Positions 1 to 10,807 of a DNA stretch of 64,000 nt are shown here, piece after piece. Source of the DNA: Paraescarpia echinospica (taxonomy: Eukaryota > Annelida > Polychaeta > Sabellida > Siboglinidae); the NCBI GenBank assembly GCA_020002185.1, contig CM034531.1, positions 87,025,759 through 87,089,758 on the forward strand, in the 5' to 3' direction. The notes beneath the pieces are model-generated. The model had not been told where the DNA came from. It did not search any database and saw nothing but the letters and a program-made list of their open reading frames with translations. The position numbers and the translations under genes were made by a program. How positions within the stretch are numbered: position 1 is the stretch's first letter; every line of letters begins with the position of its first letter.

Positions 1-408
1 GATGTAAACGTATGATTTGAAGAAAATGTTCGTAATAATCATATTGAACTGCCTCGCAATGTTTATTTGATGAAAATGTATGCATAGCTTGAAATAATCA
101 CCACAGTGAACTTATCGAATGGCCTCATTCTGGTGGTGTAAAATTTCCTAAATATAATGTAACGTAGCAATTTTGAACGTCAGTGGCATCTTTTTCATCA
201 AACCAAAACAGATTTTGGTCATTTGGTAATTGAACATATTTCAGTCGGAAGTAATTTTGGTATAATCAAAATGACATTCTCTCGCACAAGATTGTAATGA
301 ATTAATTAATATCATGGTGTCGGAGACCGTTATACAAACGATTGGTCAAATCTCTTGCCTTGCTTATGACTACAGCCAGTAATCCTAGTGTACAATGTTC
401 TTCCGCAG

Positions 409-1768
409 CGCCTCACAGTCCCAGAGTGCCGCGGGACAGGAAGTTGCACAAGAGTCCCAGCAGGCCGAGGACATCAGTCAGGGTAAGACACAATTTTATG
501 TATGTTGCTACAATCATGGAAACAACGTGCACCATTCCGAAGAATTGCATAAATTGACATCATAACAACAGGTAACAGGTTTGAATACTTCTGGAAATCA
601 TCTTTCGTCTTCCAAGTGTGTGTGCGTGTTATGCCATCCATATGATGGACATATTGCTAGTTAGGTTAATATGTTGAGCTATATGGTTTTGCCGAAGAAT
701 GGTTTTGCCAAACGAAAACTGTTGCCTCATGAGGTCTGTCCAGTGTAGTGTCTGTGACTATTGGTAGGTGGCGAGGGGTTTGGCGAGATGACCGCTGCGG
801 ACGACGGAGGCAGTGACAGCAACACTTCGGGTACACATTTAGTAAATGCCATTCATTTAGTCATTGTTGTGTTAGCATTAGATGTTTGCACAACTAAACC
901 AATGCTAGAATAATGTGCACAAATACCTTTACCTTTTTATCCATTGACACAGCGCTGTTACACAGTAATCTGACACAGTTACACGGCACCATGACACTAT
1001 TGCGACACAATGTTGTACCACATTGACATACTATTGTGACCTAATCACATGTTACTGTAACGCAGTATTATCACATGTTACTGTAACCCAGTATTATCAC
1101 ATGTTACTGTAACCCAGTATTATCACATGTTACTGTAACGCAGTATTATCACATGTTACTGTAACCCAGTATTATCACATGTTACTGTAACGCAGTATTA
1201 TCACATGTTACTGTAACCCAGTATTATCACATGTTACTGTAACCCAGTATTATCACATGTTACTGTAACCCAGTATTATCACATGTTACTGTAACCCAGT
1301 ATTATCACATGTTACTGTAACCCAGTATTATCACATGTTACTGTAACCCAGTATTGTGACTCAGTCACACAGTATTGCAGCAACATAGATTGACACTAAC
1401 TCTGATTCACACTTACAGCAATGTCGCGGCGCAAGATCCAGCCGATCGTTTGGAGTGAGCCTGGCCCGAGCACCATCCCGTCACTGATGGCTCCAGGCCC
1501 GTCCCCACAGATGACGCCACAGCCCAACCTGCCGGTACGCAAGTTGAAGCAGCAACGAGCAGTGCGGGGTCAGTTGGGGGTGTACCGAGGACGTGGCACA
1601 CCCCGCGGGGTGCCGCCACAGGCTGCAGGCATGGCCCAGCCAAGGGCGCCACTGTACCCCCAGCAGCCGATACAGACAGTGCACACACCCCGAGGGCGTG
1701 GCACGCGGGGGGCACGAGGTTCCCGTGGCAACAGGGCGTTCCGACAGAGACGCCCACAACCCTTCTGA
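409..1768 (+). CDS. 3' part of an unidentified gene with an Arg/Gly-rich C-terminal tail
   Basis: I infer three exons: 409-482, 768-830 and 1419-1768 (stop TGA 1766-1768). Each is bounded by AG acceptors and GT donors (gtaaga at 483, gtacac at 831), and the phases join cleanly (1, 1). The product continues from beyond the left edge or from exons I did not find. It begins with a Gln/Ser/Glu-rich stretch (SQSQSAAGQEVAQESQQAED), passes through an acidic Gly/Asp/Ser segment, then a basic SRRKIQPIVW motif, a Pro-rich part and a tail with several RGRG/RGTRG/RGSRG motifs ending in QPF. Such low-complexity RG tails occur on RNA-binding and nuclear-pore proteins. The C-terminus of nucleoprotein TPR is one candidate, but I cannot confirm it. 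A poly(A) signal follows about 60 bp after the stop, which supports this being the true 3' end. Confidence 0.6.
1045..1356. repeat. 26-bp minisatellite, 12 copies
   Basis: Twelve near-identical tandem units beginning TCACATGTTACTGTAAC and ending CAGTATTA lie in the last intron of the RG-rich gene. The only regular variation is CGCAG versus CCCAG. A diffuse region of related short words (gacacagttacac, gacacaatgttg) precedes the array and may be its decayed edge. Confidence 0.9.
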
Positions 1769-1826
1769 GTGCAACCCCAGATCGTGTTCATCCAATGAGA
1801 AATTATGTGATTATGTGATTTTTTTT

Positions 1827-1832
1827 AATAAA
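1827..1832 (+). terminator. Poly(A) signal AATAAA
   Basis: A canonical AATAAA lies 59 bp after the stop codon of the RG-rich gene, in a T-rich context. It is the probable 3' end of that transcript. Confidence 0.6.
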
Positions 1833-1886
1833 GGTAGTTATTCGTATTTTGGCATCGTGAGTTGGTGATTGTTCTTGTATGTTTTA

Positions 1887-1993
1887 GGGGTCATCTACAA
1901 ATTGTGTGCATAGGGGTGGTCTCAAATGTTGGTTTGAACCAACATGAGATGGAAACAATTTTGTAGACTGAAAACTTACGAGACCATCCCCTA
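1887..1993. repeat. Small MITE-like inverted repeat
   Basis: The arms TAGGGGTGGTCTC (from 1911) and GAGACCATCCCCTA (1980-1993) are inverted, with an inner hairpin gttggtttgaaccaac. An outer pair (ctacaaattgt at 1894, acaattttgtag at 1955) is also inverted. Related words occur at 5868, 17741 and 31825 and in the element at 14854, so this looks like a dispersed nonautonomous element. Its boundaries are approximate. Confidence 0.45.
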
Positions 1994-2631
1994 ATATAAA
2001 GTGGGAAAACATTTGTATACGTTGTACCCAAGAGATTTAACCGTCTGTGCCTCTGACACAGTACGCCTACCTTCCATGCTGTACACCTAGACTATCTCCC
2101 CTGTGCACACAGCGTTCACAATCACCCACCTATCATTTGCATGGCTGGCCCCTGAGTAGTTGTCCAGAAAGAAACTTCTCTTTCCTTAAAGTTTGTAATT
2201 GATTTCCAGTCCATATTGTTTATGTGTAAAAACCCACAGAGGTTTATGTACAGTCACATATCCAGGTAGGGCAGAGCATGTATTGCTGTATCAATGTATT
2301 GCTGTATCAATGTATTTTCAACATGAGAGAAAATGTTACCTATTTAATTTAGACAGACATTTTTATAAATCCACCCTACTAAATCTGATGTTGCGAGATA
2401 ATTCCAGTAAGGTGTTATTTTTGTGCATATTCAGCAAGACATCAAAGAAATAAGGACTAATAATTTCATTGTTGCATTACCAAGCAGTCTCGGGCACGTT
2501 TTCCTAAGTTAGAACCCTCCCTCCCCCCTCAATATGTCGTGTGGAACTTGTGATTTTTACGATGGAAAATTTAACTTGGCATCAATTTGCATATTTTTGA
2601 CTCACTAGGTGATGCCACTGCAGCAGTACAC

Positions 2632-4079
2632 AACACGTGATGACCAAACCCTCCCAGTAGGTGATGACCAAACCCTCCCTGTAGGTGATGACCAAACCCT
2701 CCCTGTAGGTGATGACCAAACCCTCCCAGTAGGTGATGACCAAACCCTCCCTGTAGGTGATGACCAAACCCTCCCAGTAGGTGATGACCAAACCCTCCCT
2801 GTAGGTGATGACCAAACACTCCCTGTAGGTGATGACCAAACCCTCCCTGTAGGTGATGACCAAACCCTCCCTGTAGGTGATGACCAAACCCTCCCTGTAG
2901 GTGATGACCAAACCCTCCCAGTAGGTGATGACCAAACCCTCCCTGTAGGTGATGACCAAACCCTCCCTGTAGGTGATGACCAAACACTCCCTGTAGGTGA
3001 TGACCAAACCCTCCCTGTAGGTGATGACCAAACCCTCCCTGTAGGTGATGACCAAACCCTCCCTGTAGGTGATGACCAAACACTCCCTGTAGGTGATGAC
3101 CAAACCCTCCCTGTAGGTGATGACCAAACACTCCCTGTAGGTGATGACCAAACCCTCCCTGTAGGTGATGACCAAACCCTCCCTGTAGGTGATGACCAAA
3201 CCCTCCCTGTAGGTGATGACCAAACCCTCCCTGTAGGTGATGACCAAACCCTCCCAGTAGGTGATGACCAAACACTCCCTGTAGATGAGACCAAACACTC
3301 CCTGTAGGTGATGACCAAACCCTCCCTGTAGGTGATGACCAAACCCTCCCAGTAGGTGATGACCAAACACTCCCTGTAGGTGATGACCAAACACTCCCTG
3401 TAGTTGATGACCAAACACTCCCTGTAGATGATGACCAAACCCTCCCTGTAGGTGATGACCAAACACTCCCTGTAGGTGATAACCAAACCCTCCCTGCAGG
3501 TGATGACCAAACCCTCCCTGTAGGTGATGACCAAACCCTCCCTGTAGGTGATGACCAAACATTCCCTGTAGGTGATGACCAAACCCTCCCTGTAGGTGAT
3601 GACCAAACCCTCCCAGTAGGTGATGACCAAACACTCCATGTAGGTGATGACCAAACACTCCCTGTAGGTGATGACCAAACCCTCCCTGTAGGTGATGACC
3701 AAACCCTCCCAGTAGGTGATGACCAAACACTCCCTGTAGGTGATGACCAAACCCTCCCTGTAGGTGATGACCAAACCCTCCCTGTAGGTGATGACCAAAC
3801 ACTCCCTGTAGGTGATGACCAAACCCTCCCTGTAGGTGATGACCAAACCCTCCCTGTAGGTGATGACCAAACCACTCCCTGTAGGTGATGACCAAACACT
3901 CCCTGTAGGTGATGACCAAACCCTCCCTGTAGGTGATGACCAAACCCTCCCTGTAGGTGATGACCAAACACTCCCTGTAGGTGATGACCAAACCCTCCCT
4001 GTAGGTGATGACCAAACACTCCCTGTAGGTGATGACCAAACCCTCCCTGTAGGTGATGACCAAACCCTCCCTGTAGGTG
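2632..4079. repeat. 24-bp minisatellite, about 60 copies
   Basis: The tandem unit contains GGTGATGACCAAACCCTCCC followed by TGTA or AGTA. The variants are CCCTCCC/CACTCCC and TGTAGG/AGTAGG, with a few single-base slips near 3285 and 3870. Because the unit is a multiple of three it yields long stop-free frames (for example a DDQTLPVG repeat), but there is no unique sequence, splice structure or homology to suggest a protein. It lies between the RG-rich gene and TEKT2. Confidence 0.95.
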
Positions 4080-5646
4080 CTTAACTATTTTGGGACTGAA
4101 TTTATGCAAGCATTCCTTACTTCATAAATATTACAGCTATAACGAGAATGTACAACAATTTGTATTGGTTAACAGAATGGTTGCTTTAGAGACATTGTGA
4201 CACTGAATTTAATATCAATACAAAACTGGCATGAACTTTTAATTCTTAATATTTTTGAAAATATATGATTTGATGATAAAATGTGCCCATTTTATGAGAG
4301 AGATTGCTATATGGAAGTGCTTGCCAGACCAATAAATTTTGAATTAAATCTGTTTAAACATGATTTACTGGGTGATCAGATTCCCATTCTGTATATGTTT
4401 CTCGTTGTAAATATGCTACTACAGAAAATTATATTAAAATGATGTATGACTTGGAAATACACGATCCAAATATTAAGATAATGGTGGCATTTTAAGGTTA
4501 CATCACCACAAATTACATTTCCATATTATTTACCAAATTGTTGTACATTATCTATAATTGTCAGTGCTGTGTTAGTCATGACAACCAGCATCATAATGGA
4601 GAGTTGGGCAAATAGTGCACACACATTCTAAAAGCACTCCTCGCACGGTTAAAGAAAGAGTTGCAGAACAACTTCAAAGTCAAGATTTATATCATCGCCA
4701 AGTCACAGCAAAAGCAGTCACGAAAGTACTCACAAAATGAAAATGGCTTCCCACATTTGCTACGTAATACTGATTAAAAGCGATAGTGCCACACATGCAA
4801 ACAAATGTCTAACATGGGAATATAATATTAAATATCTGATTATGCAAACATTTATTATTCCTACGCTGTTACGAGAACATTTAGAAACAACAGCAGACAC
4901 GTATGGTGTATTTCTGCTGAACAATATAATTAAACGACTACAGCTGTATTAACAAACATGACTAGAGTTTGCCATTTAATCAGCATGTACCTCTGTCTTA
5001 TTTCTCAATTGATAAGATTATCTGTCACATAAAATATTAATTTTAACTTTGACGCTGTGTGGTGAACAGCTGTGCACGTGAAGAGTTTTATAAATAGTGT
5101 GATAAAAAAGCAATGCCCTATTATTTTGCCAGTAACATTTATTGCTTGATGAAAACCATGTCATCATTAACAGATGATGTTAGAAATTGTATGCCTCTGT
5201 AGCCTGGCAACAGTTCTTAAGAACATACAAGATGAAACAGACATCGTAGCTACTTCAACATACTTTATGTGATACTTTTACAAAGAACGGGCATTCTGGC
5301 ATTGCCTGAGAACAATGAATTTGATAGACACTGCACTGAACAGCCAATAATTGAGCTGCTTCAACGCCAGTCAACTAATGCCTGGATTACTGTATGTTAC
5401 TGCGGTGACCGCTGCATCACAATGGTGCAAATACAGTGGCAGGACATAAGTTGCCCAGCTCATGATGGTGCTTAAGGAAGCAGTCATCATTTATCAACGT
5501 GGTTGATTTGAGAGGTTGGATTCAGTTTCCATTGCAGAGGATTTTGTGGTTGGATTTCAAACCGGTGTATCCCCGATATCTCCTCCCCGGGATAAATAAT
5601 GACCACTCCCTCAGTGCCTTTGATCAGAGTCCAGGTGGCGGCACTG
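4080..5646. other. AT-rich intergenic DNA including the presumed TEKT2 3' UTR
   Basis: No supported gene was found. The part next to 5647 is more GC-rich and presumably transcribed as the 3' UTR of TEKT2 on the minus strand. A complement-strand AATAAA lies at 5138-5143, about 500 bp beyond the stop, and could be its poly(A) signal. Confidence 0.4.
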
Positions 5647-8600
5647 TTAGGCGAGAACCTTTGCCCTTTCGCGTGACATTCCCATCAACGTCATATTCCT
5701 CTCGGAGGTCGTCTGGGGTCGATTCTTCATGGTCAGCTTGCTGCGGTTCTGCACACACATCTCGTCGAGTTTGAGCGAGTTGGTCTTGCAGTGGAGATCC
5801 TCATTGATTCGGTGGAGTTTCTTCTCCAGGCCATCCAGGGCGTGCCTGAAACACAGCATGGTCTCATGTAGGGGGTCGTCTCAAAAAGTATAAAACAAAA
5901 CGTGAAATATCTACTAATCAGGGTTGTAATGGTACAGTATATGTATCACGATATTTGAGACAAAAGACAAAATACAATACTCACTATAAAATACTTACTA
6001 AAATTAAAATGTTATGAGTGTTATATACAGTAATTCCTGGGTAAAGTGAAACTTTTCTGTTGTAAAATTGGAAATAACCAAACCTTTTTCTTTTACCAAA
6101 AATGGATATATTGATAAATCAGTTAATTGTTACAACCCTACTGCTAATCCCTTCCCTATGAAACCAATTACATCTAGTGTCATACATTTTTTTAGATTTT
6201 CCATAAGCAAACATTTTGACGATCAAATCAAATGTTGTCAAGAAATAAATGCATATATCACAGTGCAAGAAATATAATTTTTTTAGATTTTAACCGACTT
6301 ACTGTGACTGTCTGAGCTTCTCTTCCAAGGACGCCTTTGATGTATACAGCTGCTTCACCTCATCGGTCAGTCCGTACTGGACGTTGTCACGACACAACTC
6401 AACGTTTGGTCGGTAGGTACGATTCTCGAGCCGAGTCTCGGCCAGCTTGGTTGGGTTGATCTTCGCACGGATCGCGTCGACCAAACGCCGGATCTCTGTC
6501 TCCAGATCAGCAATTTCATCCTCCGTCTGTGGGCAGAATGGAGACTTTCAAGCTCAAAGAAATTTTTTTTACAATTTATAATACTTATGATACTGAAACT
6601 AACAATAATTCATTTAAGTAGATGATAGTGAAATTTAAAAAAACATTATTTTATGTTCCCAAAAGCCAGTAAAATAGGATTTTGAAGTGTACAGAGTTTA
6701 AAAATGTAATTTTTTAGTTTCCAGATGTTTCCATTCTTTTTTTACCAAAGTAAAGCTAGTTTTTACTAGCTATGCATGCTCACTGGACAGAAGTATTGTG
6801 ATGTTAGACCGCAGCACTCTACGTGACACATTATCTATTATTGTTTGGCAATATGTTTTGATGTATAATCTAACAAGCTATAAATAACGCCATTTTGTGT
6901 TGTCAATCTATTCAGTCATTGACAATGTACTGTAGGTATAAATGGATACACGTATGCCGAGTTTTAGTTGCCTGCCTGTCTCTCCGTGTACAGCGGAATC
7001 ACACTATCTTCAGGACTGGTCAAAAGTGACCTGAATGTTGAGATGACTGCGTTAGTAGGACTAATTTCCTGTACTTTTATTATTACAGAAATAACTTGGA
7101 ACTATCCTAGGGTGACCTTAATTGCAAGGTGGCTGTATTACTGAGGTGACCATTAAACGAGGTTCGGCTGTGTAGAGTTCGGAATTATGAGGGTCTCAAC
7201 ATGTACAGACCTGCTGCTTCTGCCAGTTGAGTTCGTCAATGGCCATCTGCATCTCGTGCATCCTCTTGCGCAGTGCGTAGTCAGTGGCGTTGTCCTGAGA
7301 CTTGAGGTCATTTGCTGTCTGCTCAAGTGTAGCAAAGATGGCCTCCCTCAGGTGCTGTGAGTTGGACATCTCTGCAACGGCACGGTCGTGGTTGTAGCGA
7401 CTGAAGTCTTCCCACTGCTGCGGGGTGGTGCTCCTGGTGGCAGATGACAGAAAATGTTCCAAACATCCGATTTGTATTGGATTTGTTAATTACTTTTGTA
7501 ATAGTTTTTGTAAATATTTGTGTCAATGTGTAATTATTTTTTTTTTATTATTATTTTACATTTTGTAAAAACAATTATATTATTCTTTAATTATTTTTAT
7601 AATTATTTTTTGTAACTGTGATGCATATTTTCATTGTTGCTAGGTTTGTTGTGATGTAATTCACAATGCAAGTTACATTTAATGTGATCACTGAACGTTG
7701 GACCAATCATGTGGTTTGGAACCATGCGTAGCGTCATTATCTATCAATTTACGTCCATCTAACATCTGGTAGAAACCAGAGAATTGATACAAACCCCTAA
7801 CCAATAGGGAATTTAAACAAAAATTAAGGCATGTCGTTTCTTCCAAGGTGACATTGATTAATCCTTGAAAGTTTGGCACCCGAAGTAGAAGCTGTCTCTG
7901 AGGAAAAGGTTAACATTCCCGCACACACACATATGCTAGCTTGATCATAGTTGGATATATATATATATATATACATACATATAATATAGACTTTTTAGAT
8001 TTTCTGAGTTATACAAACATACTTTTGTTTGCGACAACATGAATCTGAACAAACTAATGAGCAACGAGACACAATTGAAGTGCAAATGTTTTATAATATA
8101 CCTGACAGCAGCAAACACAAAACATACACATTACATGACCACAAAACATTTGTTTTTTCACATATCACCCCAAAACACCAGTCACTTCACGCCCGACCCC
8201 AAAACATCTGTCACTTCACGCCTGACCGCAAAACATCTGCCCTCCTGCATGTCACATCATCCTCACCCCTTGAGAACGCGTGTTGCGTCGGGCTTGAAGC
8301 TGATCTCGGACGACTCGTCGGTCAGGTTGTATTGGTCGACGTCGATGCCAAGCGCGATGTTCTTGTCCTGGAGGTCAGCAAGCACCTGCTGACGAGCCTC
8401 CTGCAGGACACACAGCTGCTCGAATGCCTGGTGGATGTTCTGCTGCAGCTGCTGCTTGATCCCCTCGATCACCTTCTGCTCCTGCTCGACACAATATGAC
8501 ATAACATGACACAACACGACACAATACAATATGACACAACACGACCCAATATGATGCAACATGACACAACACAAGACATTATGACAACATGACACAACAT

Positions 8601-9669
8601 GATTATACAGTGTCACTGCAGGTTTGGGGTTAAATACGATACAATACAACACACTGTATTATTGCAAGTTTGGTGTCAAATACATATTTGTATTTAAAGC
8701 GACAATGTTTGTTTCTTTGCCTGTAATCAGCCAGGGGTGGTAATTATTAGCAGGATGTTCACTGAATCAGTTTCACTCGGCCTACATTGCAGTGAGAAAC
8801 AGACAATTTCAAAACTGTTCACAGAATCATTTTGAAATGTGGTAATTATGCATGTGATCTTGTCATGATATAATAATACACTTTTTTAATTTAAAAATAT
8901 AATTTCTTCACATGTTTTCTGAGGTTCTTAAAATACAATATTAATAAAATAATTATTACAATAAAATTAATAAATTATGCTTACAAATAGCTGAGAGTTA
9001 TCATAGATGTATAAATTATATTATAGACAAGTTGCAATACTTAAAATAAGAATGTATTAATGTTTAATTTACCAAATTATACAAGGAATACAGAATTTAA
9101 ACATCCATGGGTACAAAAAAATTATCTAAAATAAGTAGCTGCTAAATACCTAAGACAAAATCTACTGACTAGAAGATGTATTTAATACTGGCCATATAAA
9201 AACAAAAAATACTTTAAAATCAATCAAATAAATTATAATGATCTGTGCCACGAACCTTCTTCAGTTGATCTTCAACGGCATCCTCTACCACATCAATGTC
9301 CATGCGGCCTTCGCGAGTCGTCAGATTCTCGATGTTCACATGACATGGCAGGTTCATATTCTCAAGGGCAACCTCAAGGTTATCCTTTGCCTCGGACAGG
9401 TCAGTGATCTCCTGGTCAAGCTTTGCGAGCGTGCGGTCAAGAATGTCCTTCCATTGACGAATGTTGTCGACACGGTCGGACAGACGTGTGTTCGTGTCAA
9501 GCTGGTCCCATTTTGTTTTGTTGTCGGTTTCATTTCGCAGGAAGCGTGCCTCCTGGCGGATGTCGTGAGACGCACCTCGTTGGCGTTCGGCGTTCGTTGA
9601 GATGGCATAGTTTGATGTGAACCAGTCGGATGTTCCATAACGCGTCGCGGGCTTCTCGCAGGATGCCAT
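5647..9669 (-). CDS. TEKT2: Tektin-2, complete, five coding exons
   Basis: Tektins are coiled-coil filament proteins inside the doublet microtubules of cilia and flagella; tektin-2 is needed for axonemal stability and sperm motility. Coding exons in transcript order are 9256-9669, 8267-8481, 7211-7433, 6303-6526 and 5647-5845. All phases agree, giving 1275 nt and 424 aa, close to the usual 430 or so. The N-terminus has the family pattern STNAERQRGASHDIRQEARF. Residues 323-331 are the tektin signature RPNVELCRD, within YRPNVELCRD. The central segment with QQWEDFSRYN and the C-terminal LHCKTNSLKLDEMC block place it with TEKT2 rather than tektin-1, -3 or -4. The start ATG follows a 28-nt leader after an acceptor at 9698-9701, so at least one 5' UTR exon lies further upstream. 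The gene is head-to-head with ATRAID. I see no disruption. Confidence 0.95.
8485..8590. repeat. Short degenerate GACACAAYA repeat in a TEKT2 intron
   Basis: Irregular tandem copies of gacacaacac/gacacaatatg run directly upstream of the exon at 8267-8481 in the transcript sense. This is simple low-complexity repeat with no sign of function. Confidence 0.6.
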
Positions 9670-10580
9670 CGTGGGTGCTTAGTTTGTCTGTCTGAATCTG
9701 TAAAAGATAAGTTGCACAATTAGAGATGGCATAGAAATAAATTTTTTATTCTGATGTAGTTGACACATTTCCAAAGCATTGAACAATCGTTGCACAAGTT
9801 TATAAACTTCTAAAAATGTTGTAGATTCATATATTGGTGTGTCATAGTTTAGTTGTTACCATGTTGTGGGAAAATAAATCACTACGGTGGCACCAAATAT
9901 CAAGTGGAACATACATCAATGCACAACGATACTAATATAGATATCAGACTTTGCAAATTGATGAGATCGCCCCTTACATGAAACTCCCAGACTGACTTCC
10001 ATGTTCATTCAAACTGCTGTTTAACTGCTATGTTGCAATTATGGCATGGATGCTTACTGCTTATAGGATGCGTCACAGATACAGATGTTTACATTAATTA
10101 GTTAATATTATTAATTATTATCTAGATATAAACCAAAGTCAAGGGATTATGAATAATGAATATAACCTGAGCCTGAGTGCAGTGAATTAAGCTGGTTAAA
10201 ATTAAATTACAACACGACCTTAATTAAAGAACTCAATTTTCCTCTGATATACGATCGCTAAGGCACACAAATGACAAGCTAAGTCCGCTAAGTCAATACA
10301 AACTATTTACATGCTGCCTTTGGTGGAGCCGTGAACTTAGTGTAGATGGCGTAGAGCCGGCGATGTCGACCGTTGCTGTTATAAATTACCGAACGGTTTT
10401 TAGTTTGAACGACTGCAAAGCTCAACAGCATCGTATATTCAACAGCATCGTATACCCAAGCCTATTAGTTAACATGTAACTTACTGCTTTCTAGATCTTA
10501 GATGCCTCGTCTTCTTTCCTTTGCATTAAAATGGCGAAACAAATATTATGTAGCCTTTGCAGATGCTCACCATCGCAATG

Positions 10581-10719
10581 GTTGCTAGCCAAACAAAATA
10601 TTGCCGACCCAAATAGTACGTATAATTTCATTGGCTGATAGAAATTCATAAACCAATAGAATTTAGTGTTTCAAAGTGCCTTCAATATCAACATTTGGTA
10701 TCCCGTTGCCAGGGGATAC
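10581..10719. promoter_or_regulatory. Shared TEKT2/ATRAID promoter region with X-box-like motifs
   Basis: The TEKT2 (-) and ATRAID (+) start codons are 1.1 kb apart and diverge. The interval contains gttgctagccaaac (10581-10594) and gttgccaggggatac (10705-10719). Both resemble, imperfectly, the RFX-binding X-box (RYYNYY, spacer, RRNRAC), which is common upstream of ciliary genes such as tektins. No TATA box is obvious. The motif matches are inexact, so this is inference from context. Confidence 0.3.
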
Positions 10720-10807
10720 AATTAAATCGACAATTTCCCACTAGGTGGCTTTTAAAGACACAGGTCATGTGATAACATGTCATGTGATTGCATGTTCCGG
10801 AAACGCG

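Noticed and set aside
2571..4109. Frames of 421-512 aa on minus and 232 aa on plus
   Set aside because: Products of the 24-bp tandem array. They are open because the unit is a multiple of three, and the peptide content is pure repeat.
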